A model generated the notes under the pieces. It made no database searches, had not been told where the DNA came from, and worked only from the letters and a program-made list of their open reading frames with translations. Positions 18,705-27,710 of a DNA stretch of 64,000 nt are shown here, piece by piece. Origin of the DNA: Lumbricus rubellus (taxonomy: Eukaryota > Annelida > Clitellata > Crassiclitellata > Lumbricidae); assembly GCA_945859605.1 (NCBI GenBank), contig OX243828.1, forward strand, positions 23,909,609-23,973,608, read 5' to 3'. Made by a program: the position numbers and the translations under genes. Numbering within the stretch: the first letter of the stretch is position 1; each line of letters opens with the position of its first letter.

Positions 18705-19229
18705 ATGTATTGCGTAAAATGTAAAAAACAGACCCAGACGAGAGATGTGCAGAACGCCGTGGCTAATAATGGGAGATCGATGATCAGAGGTGTTTGCGTC
18801 GTATGCGGGAAAACAAAAACTCAATTCGTGAAGGCGTCCGCTGTTGCGCAAGGTGGGGATCTAGTTAGTTCACTGAACGCTGCCACTAGCAACATTAAAT
18901 TACCTTGGGCTAAATTTCCGGGTGAGTTACATTTGCCGGGCCATCAGTTTACCGGTCCCGGCACTAGACTAGATTTGCGTCTGAATCCCAACGAAACCCC
19001 CAAAGATTGGAGCAAACCTATAAACAGGGTAGATAGTGCGGCATATATTCACGACCTGGCATACAATCAACACACTGATACGGCTTCTAGGAATGTCGCT
19101 GATAGAGCAATGATAAACCAGTTGAATAATATACCTAATCCAAGCGTGCGGGAACGAATAGAGAGGGCGATAGTCAAACCTATTTTGTCCGCTAAAACGA
19201 GTCTCGGGCTAGGTTTAAAAAAAGCCTAG
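18705..19229 (+). CDS. Zinc-ribbon plus parvoviral-type phospholipase A2-like protein
   Basis: The 174-residue protein starts with a Cys4 zinc ribbon (C3, C6, C31, C34: MYCVKCKK...CVVCGK). It continues with a phospholipase A2-like core, in which LPGHQFTGPGTRLD supplies the Gly-rich calcium loop and DSAAYIHDLAY supplies the His116-Asp117 catalytic pair. The same arrangement is known in the VP1 region of parvoviruses, where lipase activity breaches endosomes. Such a role here is inference. The frame ends in GLGLKKA at a TTTAAAAAAAG run followed by TAG. The integrase frame continues there in the -1 frame without an ATG. The start was chosen at the ATG at 18705, and the upstream open frame is the ATPase antisense. 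Confidence 0.8.
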   Translation: MYCVKCKKQTQTRDVQNAVANNGRSMIRGVCVVCGKTKTQFVKASAVAQGGDLVSSLNAATSNIKLPWAKFPGELHLPGHQFTGPGTRLDLRLNPNETPKDWSKPINRVDSAAYIHDLAYNQHTDTASRNVADRAMINQLNNIPNPSVRERIERAIVKPILSAKTSLGLGLKKA

Positions 19230-20158
19230 AATTACAGCAGGACCTGAAATGGACTAATCAATTAGCAAATGAATTACACAAACCAGTAGTGAGAAATTTT
19301 AGGACGAGGCGGGTCCGTGTTGGCGGGATTGACCAGATTTGGGCGGCTGATCTAATCGACATGCAGGCTTTCGCTAGAGATAATGATGGCGTGAAATTTC
19401 TATTGACCGTCATAGATGTGTTTTCGAAATACGGATGGATCGTTCCATTACATGACAAGAGTGGGAAGTCTACAGCTGATGGGTTCGCGAAGATACTCAG
19501 AGGTGGTCGACAGCCAGTCAAAGTTTGGTGCGACAAAGGGAAAGAATTTTATAATAAAAATGTGAAGAATTTAGTCGAGTTGTATTCTACCGAAAACGAG
19601 GGCAAAAGTTCCATCGTAGAAAGATGGGTGCGTACGATGAAAGAGAAGATGTTCAAATACTTTACGGCTAATTCAACAAGAAGATATATCGATGTATTAG
19701 ACGAAATGGTTAGTAATTATAATCAAACGAGACATTCTTCCATTAAAATGACCCCCGCGAAGGCTAGTATGAAAGCGAACGAAAAGACCGTATTTATGAA
19801 TTTATACGGCGATGAGATTTCAGAGCCTATTATGCCGAAGTTTTCAATCGGCGATCAAGTCAGAATAACTAGGAAGAAGAATATTTTTGAAAAGGGTTAT
19901 ACGACTAGATGGGTGGAGGAGGTCTTTGTAGTATCCCAGGTTCAATATACGGATCCGCCAACTTACAAGATTACTGATTCTGCTGGTGAGGAAATACAAG
20001 GCTCTTTTTACGAGCAGGAGCTACAGAAAACAACTCAAGAAATATTTAGAATCGAAAAAGTGATTAGGAAACGCGGGAAGAAATGTCTCGTGAAGTGGCT
20101 GGGCTACCCAGACTCGTTTAATTCATGGATCGAAAATGAAGACTTGCTGACATTGTGA
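19196..20158 (+). CDS. INT: Polinton integrase (DDE) with C-terminal chromodomain, no ATG
   Basis: The frame is open from 19196, after a TAA, to the TGA at 20156-20158. Recognisable family sequence begins near 19230 (LKWTNQLANELHKP), inside the tail of the preceding gene. The catalytic triad is D in IWAADLIDM, D in VWCDKGKEF and E in SSIVERW. The spacing between the last two is 28 residues, shorter than the canonical 35. The C terminus is a chromodomain (IEKVIRKRGKKCLVKWLGYP...SWIENED). The enzyme should integrate element ends and produce the 6-bp duplication. The first in-frame ATG lies after the first catalytic Asp, so expression needs a -1 shift at 19215-19225, a non-AUG start or splicing. 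Otherwise a base has been lost. Confidence 0.88.
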   Translation, partial: NESRARFKKSLELQQDLKWTNQLANELHKPVVRNFRTRRVRVGGIDQIWAADLIDMQAFARDNDGVKFLLTVIDVFSKYGWIVPLHDKSGKSTADGFAKILRGGRQPVKVWCDKGKEFYNKNVKNLVELYSTENEGKSSIVERWVRTMKEKMFKYFTANSTRRYIDVLDEMVSNYNQTRHSSIKMTPAKASMKANEKTVFMNLYGDEISEPIMPKFSIGDQVRITRKKNIFEKGYTTRWVEEVFVVSQVQYTDPPTYKITDSAGEEIQGSFYEQELQKTTQEIFRIEKVIRKRGKKCLVKWLGYPDSFNSWIENEDLLTL

Positions 20159-20679
20159 GACGATTATGAAAAATAGCCTATGTCGTGTTTGATATCGATA
20201 ACGAAAGTGAATGAAAAGACTGTGGACCTAATAGCACATCGTCAATACTGCGGGAAATTTACACTTTTTACGCGGTGTTCCTAAAAACTGAACCTCTACT
20301 ATAGCTGCAATAATTTGCACATTTTGATAAAACTTGGAAAAACCTCAGTTTGGGGGACCTGAATCAGATTACTGTTGGTGTTGTAAATGGAACAGCAAAG
20401 GAATAAATTAGTCTATCTCGCAATAATATTCCAAAATTTCTGCTGATAAATTCTCTTTTTTACGTTCGCGGTGTATTTAGCTTTGAGGGGGCGGTTAATT
20501 GCGCGCAGATCTTCGCTCGTCGGACTTTGAACCCGCTGTGTTTACGTCGCACAGTATCACGGCGTGCCTATACGATCGTGTCTACATTAAAACGTTACTT
20601 TTAATGTGGCCAGGATTATAGGCTTGTATTTATTTCAACACATTACGGTTTTTTGCCCCCACTTGCGGCCCCTTCTACT
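20159..20679. other. Non-coding Polinton right-arm stretch
   Basis: About 520 bases between the integrase stop and a second integrase-tail remnant. No convincing frame, RNA gene or repeat is visible. TAAAACGTTACTTTTAATG at 20588-20606 contains a weak palindrome. The stretch may be the product of a duplication or recombination that separated the intact integrase from the terminal repeat. Confidence 0.5.
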
Positions 20680-20953
20680 ATTCTCGGGTTGAAAATGAAG
20701 ACGTGCCGACATTACGCCGACGATGAACGACGATATTCGTGCGTGGACGCGGATACTTGCATGGGCAGTCATCGTCGTAGCATTCGCGGTTGTGGGCGTC
20801 AATTACAACAATCAACTCCGATCTACGCAGTCTTGTTGTATATCCAACCAAGCCGAGCTGCCTGGCGATTTTTCGTAATTCAGTTTTAGTTTTCTCCGGG
20901 TAAACCATTTTATATTGGGATATCTTGTCTTTAAGCCGAGTTGGATATTCCAT
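20678..20953 (-). CDS. SAP/Rho-N-like short ORF in right terminal repeat
   Basis: The 91-residue frame mirrors the first 45 residues of the polymerase: MEYPTRLKDKISQYKM compared with MEYTPRPKDEISQYKM. It goes on to KTELRKIARQLG and then diverges. It exists because the terminal inverted repeat extends into the polymerase 5' coding end. After about residue 50 it is unlike the polymerase, with a CYDDDCPCKYPRP segment. It may be a decoy fragment without function, or a small DNA-binding protein. Confidence 0.4.
   Translation of the reverse strand: MEYPTRLKDKISQYKMVYPEKTKTELRKIARQLGLVGYTTRLRRSELIVVIDAHNRECYDDDCPCKYPRPRTNIVVHRRRNVGTSSFSTRE
20680..20733 (+). pseudogene. Remnant of a second integrase C-terminal tail
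   Basis: Bases 20680-20733 read FYYSRVENEDVPTL and then basic residues and a stop. This parallels FNSWIENEDLLTL at the end of the intact integrase (20119-20155). At DNA level GAAAATGAAGAC and GACATT are shared. The stretch looks like the 3' end of another integrase copy lying directly against the right terminal repeat, as in a canonical Polinton. Confidence 0.55.
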
Positions 20954-21146
20954 GAATATGAAAAAGTAAGCAGAGTATTGGCTGAACTGCGCGGGCACTC
21001 AATTTTTAAGGCTGTATAGGTCAAATGGACGAAAGTAAAGGCTGGTATTGGTCAAATGGACGAAAGTAAAGGCTGTACTGGTCGAATGGGTCAAAGGTGA
21101 AGGCTATACTGGTCGAATGTCCGAGCTTGCTACAATGACCTCTACT
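20860..21146 (-). repeat. Polinton right terminal inverted repeat
   Basis: Reverse-complemented, this stretch matches the left end. The 30-base subterminal unit (TTTCGTCCATTTGACCAATA-type) occurs four times at 21005-21120, against three on the left. The end is TCTACT, followed by the CAAGGG duplication. The two arms are clearly diverged (for example AACAGAA against GGTCAT near the tip). Confidence 0.85.
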
Positions 21147-21415
21147 CAAGGGATATCAGAGTTTGAAATATACACCATGGACTTTATCCTTCCACCGGTT
21201 GTTAGGGCAACAAGACTGGTGAATTGACGGGCCAAATCAGCGCCCCATGGACCTCGGCGTCAGGGACCTACATGTATGAACCCCTGTTTATCGGGACTGA
21301 AACCTAGTTCAGATATAAATAAAGGCACTGCCATAGTGTTAATGGAAACAAACCGTCTTGTTAGAACATCAATCAATGGAAGACAAGGTCTCCGAGGCGC
21401 ACGAGCAACATAATT

Positions 21416-21632
21416 TGTGGGGCGCGGTGGTGTAGTGGCGGCGTCGTTGCCTTGGAGCCGGAGGGTTCGAGGTTCGAATCCACCTCGCCGCGTAAGGACC
21501 TTGGGCAAGTCCTTCACTCACAATTGCTCAGCGCTTCGGCGTGAAACTCCGATGCAGTGTCCGCTCTGCATTCGGGAGCGCCTCTGAGTAGAGAGCTTGA
21601 AGGGGCGCTATAACAAATGCACATACAAATAA
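21416..21632 (+). mobile_element. tRNA-derived SINE, best-preserved copy
   Basis: The head is tRNA-like. It has an A box (GGTGTAGTGGCG) at about 21428-21440 and a B box (GGTTCGAATCC) at 21471-21481, both near the Pol III consensus. The unrelated body follows, with CCTTGGGCAAGTCCTTCACT, CAGCGCTTCGGCGTGAAACT, GGGAGCGCCTCTGAGTAGAG and the tail CTTGAAGGGGCGCTATAACA. It ends in an A-rich CACATACAAATAATT tail. At least seven relatives occur in the window. Confidence 0.9.
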
Positions 21633-21639
21633 TTATAAG

Positions 21640-22260
21640 GACAGCACAGCCATAATGACATAATGGTCAACATAATGACATAGGTCAACATAGCTATAAC
21701 GACATAGTAGTCAACATAATGACATTATCGTCAATAGGTCTACAGCCATAATGACGCTTTTCTCAAAGTGAAGTTATAAAATAGTTTATCTGTGTCATAA
21801 TCGAAGTGACGTCACATTAGGCCCAGTTTCATATTCCTAAAATGAATTTCTATAATAGATGGTCAGTATAATAATCGAAGTGACGTCACAATAGGCCTAG
21901 TATTTTGTTCTCAAAATGTAGGTCCACTTCTGTAATAGTGGATCAATTTCATAATCGAAGTGACGTCACAATATGCCTAACTTTTTATTCTCAAAATGAA
22001 TTTATGTAATAGTAGAGTAGATATGTATCGTAATCGAAGTGTCGTCACAATAGGCCTAGTTTAATATTCTCAAAATTAGCTTCTGTTATAGTTGATCAGC
22101 ATCACAATGCATGTGACGTCACAATGGGCCTAGTTCTGCTTTCTCAGAATAAACTTCTATGATGATTGATTCGTCATTGTGGTTAGCGAAGCCAATGACA
22201 TATGGTCAATATAATGACATATGGTCAGCTCAGGCATGATAATGACACTTAGCCAGTTAG
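21640..22260. repeat. Tandem repeats: ATGACATA/GGTCAACATA units, then ~77-bp units with TGACGTCA
   Basis: From 21650 to 21760 short units of CATAATGACATA and GGTCAACATA alternate, and they return at 22185-22260. Between them, five units of 74-80 bases carry ATAATCGAAG, TGACGTCACAATAGGCCTAG and an ATTCTCAAAATGAA block. The palindrome TGACGTCA lies at 21807, 21881, 21961 and 22114, and is altered to TGTCGTCA at 22040. The palindrome equals a consensus CRE (CREB/ATF site). No gene is seen nearby. Confidence 0.8.
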
Positions 22261-22656
22261 ACCCTATACAGCAAATACGTCTTGTGCGATTAAGGACTCA
22301 CTGTCTATAATTGACTGCTATCCCAAACACTTACGTGGGCAACATTGGCAAAACTGAATAATAATTAAACGCATAATCACGAAATGCTACTCCCACATGT
22401 ACAATGTATACCTAACCCTATAGCATTGAAATGCCTCATGCGGGTAACGGTCGGGTTCGGGTCAACCCCCCGGACTCCTTTTTTCTACCCGGTGCAGTTT
22501 TGATCTGTCTCTGCCTCTTTTTCTACTAATCTGCACGCAATGCTTTGGGTCGAAGTCGGTCAAACTGCATGACGCCAGCAGATGGAATATTGTTTTCGAA
22601 TTAGGCCAAAGCTCACATACACATAGGCTATGCATGCCTCGCAAAATATGCTTAAG

Positions 22657-22822
<166 letters not shown>

Positions 22823-23035
22823 TAGCGTGGCCCTACTAAACTCTACAATTACCCAGAAGCGTAACCGAAAGTTCCATATTTCTAAAGCGCTACCCTAAAG
22901 CTAAGCAAAGGGCTCCTACTTGTTCACGAGCACATCAGTTCCAAAGTATAGGGCTGTCCTTGGCATCAGATCTGTGCCCCATTAACAAGCGTCAGATTTA
23001 AATCTGTTCTTATCGGGCGACATTCGCCTCTCAGC

Positions 23036-23385
23036 ATATGTCTGTCTGTCCATATGCCTGTGTGCCTCTGTCTGTCCATATGCCTGTGTGCCTCTGTCTG
23101 TCCATATGCCTGTGTGCCTCTGTCTGTCCATATGCCTGTGTGTCTCTGTCTGTCCATATGCCTGTGTGCCTCTGTCTGTCCATATGCCTGTGTGCCTCTG
23201 TCTGTCCATATGCCTGTGTGTCTCTGTCTGTCCATATGCCTGTGTGCCTCTGTCTGTCCATATGCCTGTGTGCCTCTGTCTGTCCTTATGCCTGTGTGCC
23301 TCTGTCTGCCTGTCCTTGCGTCTCTGTCTGTCCTTGTGCCTGTGTACCTCTGCCTGTTCTTGTGCCTGTGTGCCTCTCTGTTGGA
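23036..23385. repeat. 26-bp minisatellite
   Basis: A unit of 26 bases (CATATGCCTGTGTGCCTC then TGTCTGTC) is repeated about thirteen times, with TGTGTCTC variants. The last three or four units have degenerated to TCCTTGTG forms. Long frames on both strands arise only from the repeat. Confidence 0.9.
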
Positions 23386-24066
23386 CTCCCAGTCCACCTC
23401 ATAATTTACATCGCTCAAAGTCTAGGGCATAAGTAAGTATGTAAGGACGCTCGATGATTTAACGGAAAATCCACAGCATTGATCTACACCCGCCAACTAT
23501 GTAGCCTACATGTATGTATACAGAGCGGGACCTGAGATTCGCGTCCCCATCCGCCTGCGTTGGGCACATTGAGCTTTCAACTGTACTTTGGACTTGACTC
23601 TACAACGGCGGTCCATCAGCGGCTACAGCAATACAATCATGCTGAGCCAGTATAAGAACGACAAGAGGCTGTTGAGACTTCAATCGAGTAAAGACCAGAG
23701 TCGGGGAGAGACTCAGGCTGGCTCTAAGTCCGAAGCTTAGAGATACTGAGTTATATATACTAGAGAAAAACTCAGTATTTTTAACTCGATCAAGGTGAAT
23801 ATGAATCTTTTTATTCTTATGATAATAGTAGGCTACTGGGTCTTTAGACTGACTTATCTCAACATAGGAGTATAAAAATTAATAACATTGTCGATTTTGA
23901 CCTGGCATCAGTGCGCACAGTTCAGCTTGGATATTTTCTGCTCTGATTTGATATAGCGCCTGTAGTTAAGCTGGTATCCTCTGTAGTCTGTATCGCTCAT
24001 TTTTGGATACTGAACATTTTTCTAAGATTTGCATTTCATTATGCATGTATGAACAGGCTAACTGTT
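23386..24066. other. Intergenic stretch without recognised feature
   Basis: No coding frame, RNA gene or clear repeat is visible. A short CATGTATGTATAC block at 23508-23522 resembles the tetranucleotide repeats further on. Confidence 0.5.
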
Positions 24067-24067
24067 A

Positions 24068-24285
24068 GAGCGCCTCTTCAATAGTGCTACTCAGAGGCGC
24101 TCCCGACTACTGTAATAGCGCGGACACTAAATCAGAGTCTCACGCCGAGTCTCACGCCGAAGCGCATGAGCATTATTGCAAGTGAAGGACTTGCTCAGGT
24201 ACCCTACGCGATGGCTTTAGGAGGATTCGAACCAGCAACCTTCCGGCTCCATGTTATTGAACATGCCCCTTCAATGCCTTCACCC
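24068..24285 (-). mobile_element. tRNA-derived SINE, diverged minus-strand copy
   Basis: The minus strand carries the family blocks GAGCGCCTCTGAGTAG, a duplicated GAGACTCGGCGTGAGACT stretch, CAAGTCCTTCACTTGCAA and a B-box-like GGTTCGAATCC at about 24225-24237. The A-box end is poorly preserved. An internal 14-base duplication (CTCACGCCGAGT) is private to this copy. Confidence 0.7.
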
Positions 24286-24412
24286 CCACATGTATGCATG
24301 CGCCTTAGAACCTTCTGCATTTCAGTCTTTCAGTTAAACCCCAATAGACTCCCCTAACTGTCTTTCATTATACTTACATAGGCCTTCTGCTACAGCTCCG
24401 TCCAGAGGCTTA

Positions 24413-24490
24413 AGAGTGGGGAGCGGTAGCGCATTGGATAACACACTGGAATGAAAATCAGTGGAGCTGAGCTCGATTCCCGAAGCCCCG
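24413..24490 (+). other. tRNA-like sequence, probably a second SINE or a tRNA pseudogene
   Basis: AGCGGTAGCGCATTGGATAA resembles a tRNA D-arm/A box. AGCTCGATTCCCGAAGCCCC resembles a T-arm/B box about 35 bases later. The acceptor arms do not pair fully, so I do not call a functional tRNA gene. The rest of 24491-24880 is unremarkable. Confidence 0.45.
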
Positions 24491-24894
24491 TATCGGATAA
24501 ACGCGATCGTACACAGTCATGTAGGCTGCAGCTATCAGCGCCGCTGTATTGCAGAGTGTCTGTTCTTTCAGTAGCTAAGATTGACGTTAATTAAGATAAC
24601 TGCATAAATGTACACTGGAACCGGTTGCGGTCTGTCAACCAGATTGCCGAATAAACGATTTTGTTTATACAATTCAGTCTAGAGGTTTAGTCTAAATTTG
24701 GGCCCACAAGCTGGAATTGCCTTCCTTTTGATCTACTGACTATACCCACTCCACAGCGTCGCAAGCGTCTGAACCTGGTACAATTATAATAATTATATAG
24801 GCTAGTAATTGCACTGGTTTGGGTCGCAAGTGCCATTTGATTTATTTCGGTCGAAGTGGTGCCACATTAAGTCCGATTAAAATTACAATTGCAA

Positions 24895-25130
24895 TCTGCT
24901 CGAATGCATGCACACATACAATATAACTATGTATACATACATACAATGTATAAGTACATTTAATGTAAGTATGTAAGCATACAATGTTTGCGTACATTCA
25001 ATGTACGTATACATACAATGTAGGCAATACATACAATGTATGTATAGGCCTACATTCAATGTATGTATACATACAGTGTATGCATACACACAATGTATAC
25101 AATACATACAATGTGTAGTATACATACACA
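24895..25130. repeat. ATACAATGTATG-type tetranucleotide repeats
   Basis: Units of CATACAATGTATG and ACATACA alternate for about 230 bases, forming short self-complementary segments. A further block lies at 25410-25450. Open frames rich in Tyr, Cys and His on both strands are artefacts. Confidence 0.85.
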
Positions 25131-25589
25131 ACTTCATATCACGAATACTGATCAGAAACGTGTATCAATCCTTATCCGTTTATCTTTCTGCGCCTGTCAA
25201 TGTTTGAACATTTGACTTGTAACGGAATTTTAAATTGGTGTGTGGGAGCTGAGAAGAGTGGCAACCGACCTGTTCAGTTCCAATGATGAAAACATTTTTA
25301 TCGGTGTCAGAACACTGTTGGATTTAGCTGCTCTTGGAAGAGCACGTCTCTAAACCTGTACTTTTTAATGACACTCCTCTCCTCTTGAGTAAGAATTACG
25401 GTTTCAAATAATGTATGCAATACATACAATGTATGCATACAATGTACATGAACAACTTCATATCACAAATGTTGTTCAGAAACGTGTATCAGTCTAACAG
25501 TCTTTATCCGGTTATCTTCCGGCGCCTGCCAACTGTCGCGTTATTCTGACCGGTTATTTATTTTCTCATTACAACGAATGTAAATTATG

Positions 25590-25960
25590 ATACATAATCA
25601 TATGTATGCATGCATGCTTGAATGCATGCATACACGGAATGTATACGCATGCATGTATGCATGTGTGCGACTGGGGATGTATGTGTAATTGTGTATGTAG
25701 GTACATGAATGTCTGTTTGGATTTATGCACGTGTATGTACGTATGCATGTACATGTATGCATGTGTGCGATTGGACATGTATGTGTATGTAGGTACATGA
25801 ATGTATGTTTTGTGAATGTATGCTTTGTGCACATGTGTATGCATGTAAACTATGTAAGCATGCATGTGTGCATAATGTGTGTTTTTGGAGGCAAATGAAT
25901 GTCTGTTTGGTTGAATGTATGAGTGGATGTATGTGAACATTGTGTATGTGTGCATGCAAG
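25590..25960. repeat. TATG/CATG-rich tetranucleotide repeat region
   Basis: Degenerate TGTATGCATG units run for about 370 bases. An approximately 100-base block (TGTGTGCGACTGGGGATGTA..., then GTAGGTACATGAATGTCTGT) occurs twice (25662-25722 and 25760-25818). No gene is present. Confidence 0.8.
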
Positions 25961-26104
25961 GTCAGACAGAGTCTAACCAGGTCAGGTAAGATAAGATTTT
26001 TGTTCATCTCGACCTTTGCATGAGTGACCAATGAACATCATTCGCTAACAATGCATGTACAGAAGTCAAGAGTTTGAAAGATCATTTGGATAAGGAAGTG
26101 AGGT

Positions 26105-26153
26105 AGACACACAGACACACGCACAGACACATACACAAACACACACAGACACA

Positions 26154-26193
<40 letters not shown>

Positions 26194-26370
26194 GAGACAC
26201 GCAGAAACTCTCTGTATGTCTGTCTCTCTGTGTCTCTCTGTCTATCTCTGCCTCTTTCTGTCTCTCTGTGTCTCGCTCTCTGTCTTGCTCCGTCGCACTC
26301 TGCCTCTCTATCTCTGTCTGTCCCTGTCTGTCTGTGTCTCTCTCTTTGTCTCTCTCTGTAACAATAGGAT
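26105..26370. repeat. (CA)n followed by (TCTG)n low-complexity block
   Basis: A CA-rich stretch runs to about 26195 and contains a pure (AC) run at 26157-26189. A TCTGTCTC-type pyrimidine block follows to 26360. The two halves are partly complementary, so hairpins are possible. Frames on both strands are artefacts. Confidence 0.9.
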
Positions 26371-27710
26371 GGCAATAGGTCACAGCCTTCATTTAAACTG
26401 GGTTTGTGCGGTTGTTATAAAAATACACGTGCAATGTATGTATGTACAAAGGTGTATCTAACTATTAGGCCTATGTTTGCTCCCTATCTGTACAAGGTTG
26501 TTGGTGACATGACTATCTTATCACACTTGAAAAGAAAACTCGTGTAAGATATTGATAAAATTTGTTACGCTGATATGCCTGATCGAAAATTTGATTCAAA
26601 TATGAATCGTATTTTATAAGATGTGCGAATAATGCAAGCGATAACGATTTTTTCGAGTTTAACAAGAAGTTTCCACTTGTCTGTAAAAGCTGTCCTGGCT
26701 CATAGAACCCTACTGGTCAGTTAGGATTTAACGATAATCTCAAATCTGTCACGTATTGTTCTATGTCAACTTGTCAAGCCATGAAATGGTTGCATTTGAT
26801 CCAGAAGAAAAACATTCTTCCTAACTCCTGATCGATCGAAATAAATATCAAATCTGGGCCCTGCCTAGCGTTATCTTCCCTTCAGGGGCATCTATTGTTT
26901 CATTACTTCCATTTCTCTGTACATCTAATCACTCATTGATCTAAAATCCTAATAATCTTGTACAAAGCGTAACGTGTAATATTTTATTTAGGAGCAATAA
27001 AAGTTGATTCGATTTTATATTGCACATATAATATATATTGGCCTATTAAGTAGCTCAAGTTTCTATAGTGCCTTTCAAGTAGAGTAGGCTACCTAAAAAG
27101 CACCGAACTCGCCAATCGACCAAACAATACTTATATAAAGTCATTAATTAAGACCTGAAGTTGATTAATAGGCGAGCCGTGCTCGGTTAAGTGGAAGGGT
27201 CTCCGCTGGCGAACGTTCGGAAACATGTAGAGCCTAGCTGATGGTAGACCCCACCCAGAGCTGATCTGACTAGACACTGTGTGCGAAGTTCTTGAAATGC
27301 GTAGTCGATGATGAGAGATCACCGATGATCACTTTGTGTTAATCAGTTGTCTTAGAATCTTATATCAGTTTCCAGCAATTCATATATAATAAGTTTTTGT
27401 TAGTCATTTAAATGCTGCAAGTCAGAATATCTACCGGTATAGGCTATGACTTAAAATGTTAATTAAGCAAGCAGGAAAGCCTTGCATTGTAGGCCTTCTT
27501 TAGATGTAGGCTAACAGAAAAAAATGAAACCAGGATTATAGACATGCACACACAGAATGAATGTTCAATTAATAAATTGATAAATTGAGCATTGCATTCT
27601 CTTAAAACGATGCACATTGTGTAGGGCCTAAATCTTTAAGTACCGACGGTATGGAAGTGCAGAGTGTTAGTACTAACACTCAGTGTCATTAATATTTTCT
27701 GCTTTTCCAG
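26371..27710. other. Upstream region of the first sulfotransferase-like gene
   Basis: No exon, repeat array or RNA gene is recognised. A splice acceptor (TTTTCTGCTTTTCCAG) ends the stretch at 27710, immediately before the ATG. At least one 5' untranslated exon and the promoter should therefore lie upstream. I cannot place them. Confidence 0.5.

Larger units (their letters stand above)
4869..21146 (+). mobile_element. Complete Polinton/Maverick element (16,278 bp)
   Basis: The element starts AGTAGA and ends TCTACT. It is flanked by a perfect 6-bp direct repeat CAAGGG at 4863-4868 and 21147-21152. Six-base duplications and AG...CT termini are characteristic of Polintons. It carries the diagnostic set: protein-primed DNA polymerase B, retroviral-type integrase with a chromodomain, FtsK/A32-type packaging ATPase and adenain-like protease, plus capsid and accessory proteins. 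Terminal inverted repeats of about 290 bp include 30-base subterminal repeats. The polymerase is frameshifted twice, one gene carries a hAT insertion, and the integrase has no ATG, so it is probably no longer autonomous. Homopolymer errors in the assembly could explain part of this. Confidence 0.95.

Noticed and set aside
24413..24490. A functional tRNA gene
   Set aside because: The A- and B-box-like blocks are present, but the acceptor stem does not pair and no terminator is evident.
25569..26031. His/Tyr/Thr-rich frames on both strands
   Set aside because: They are translations of TATG/CATG tetranucleotide repeats.
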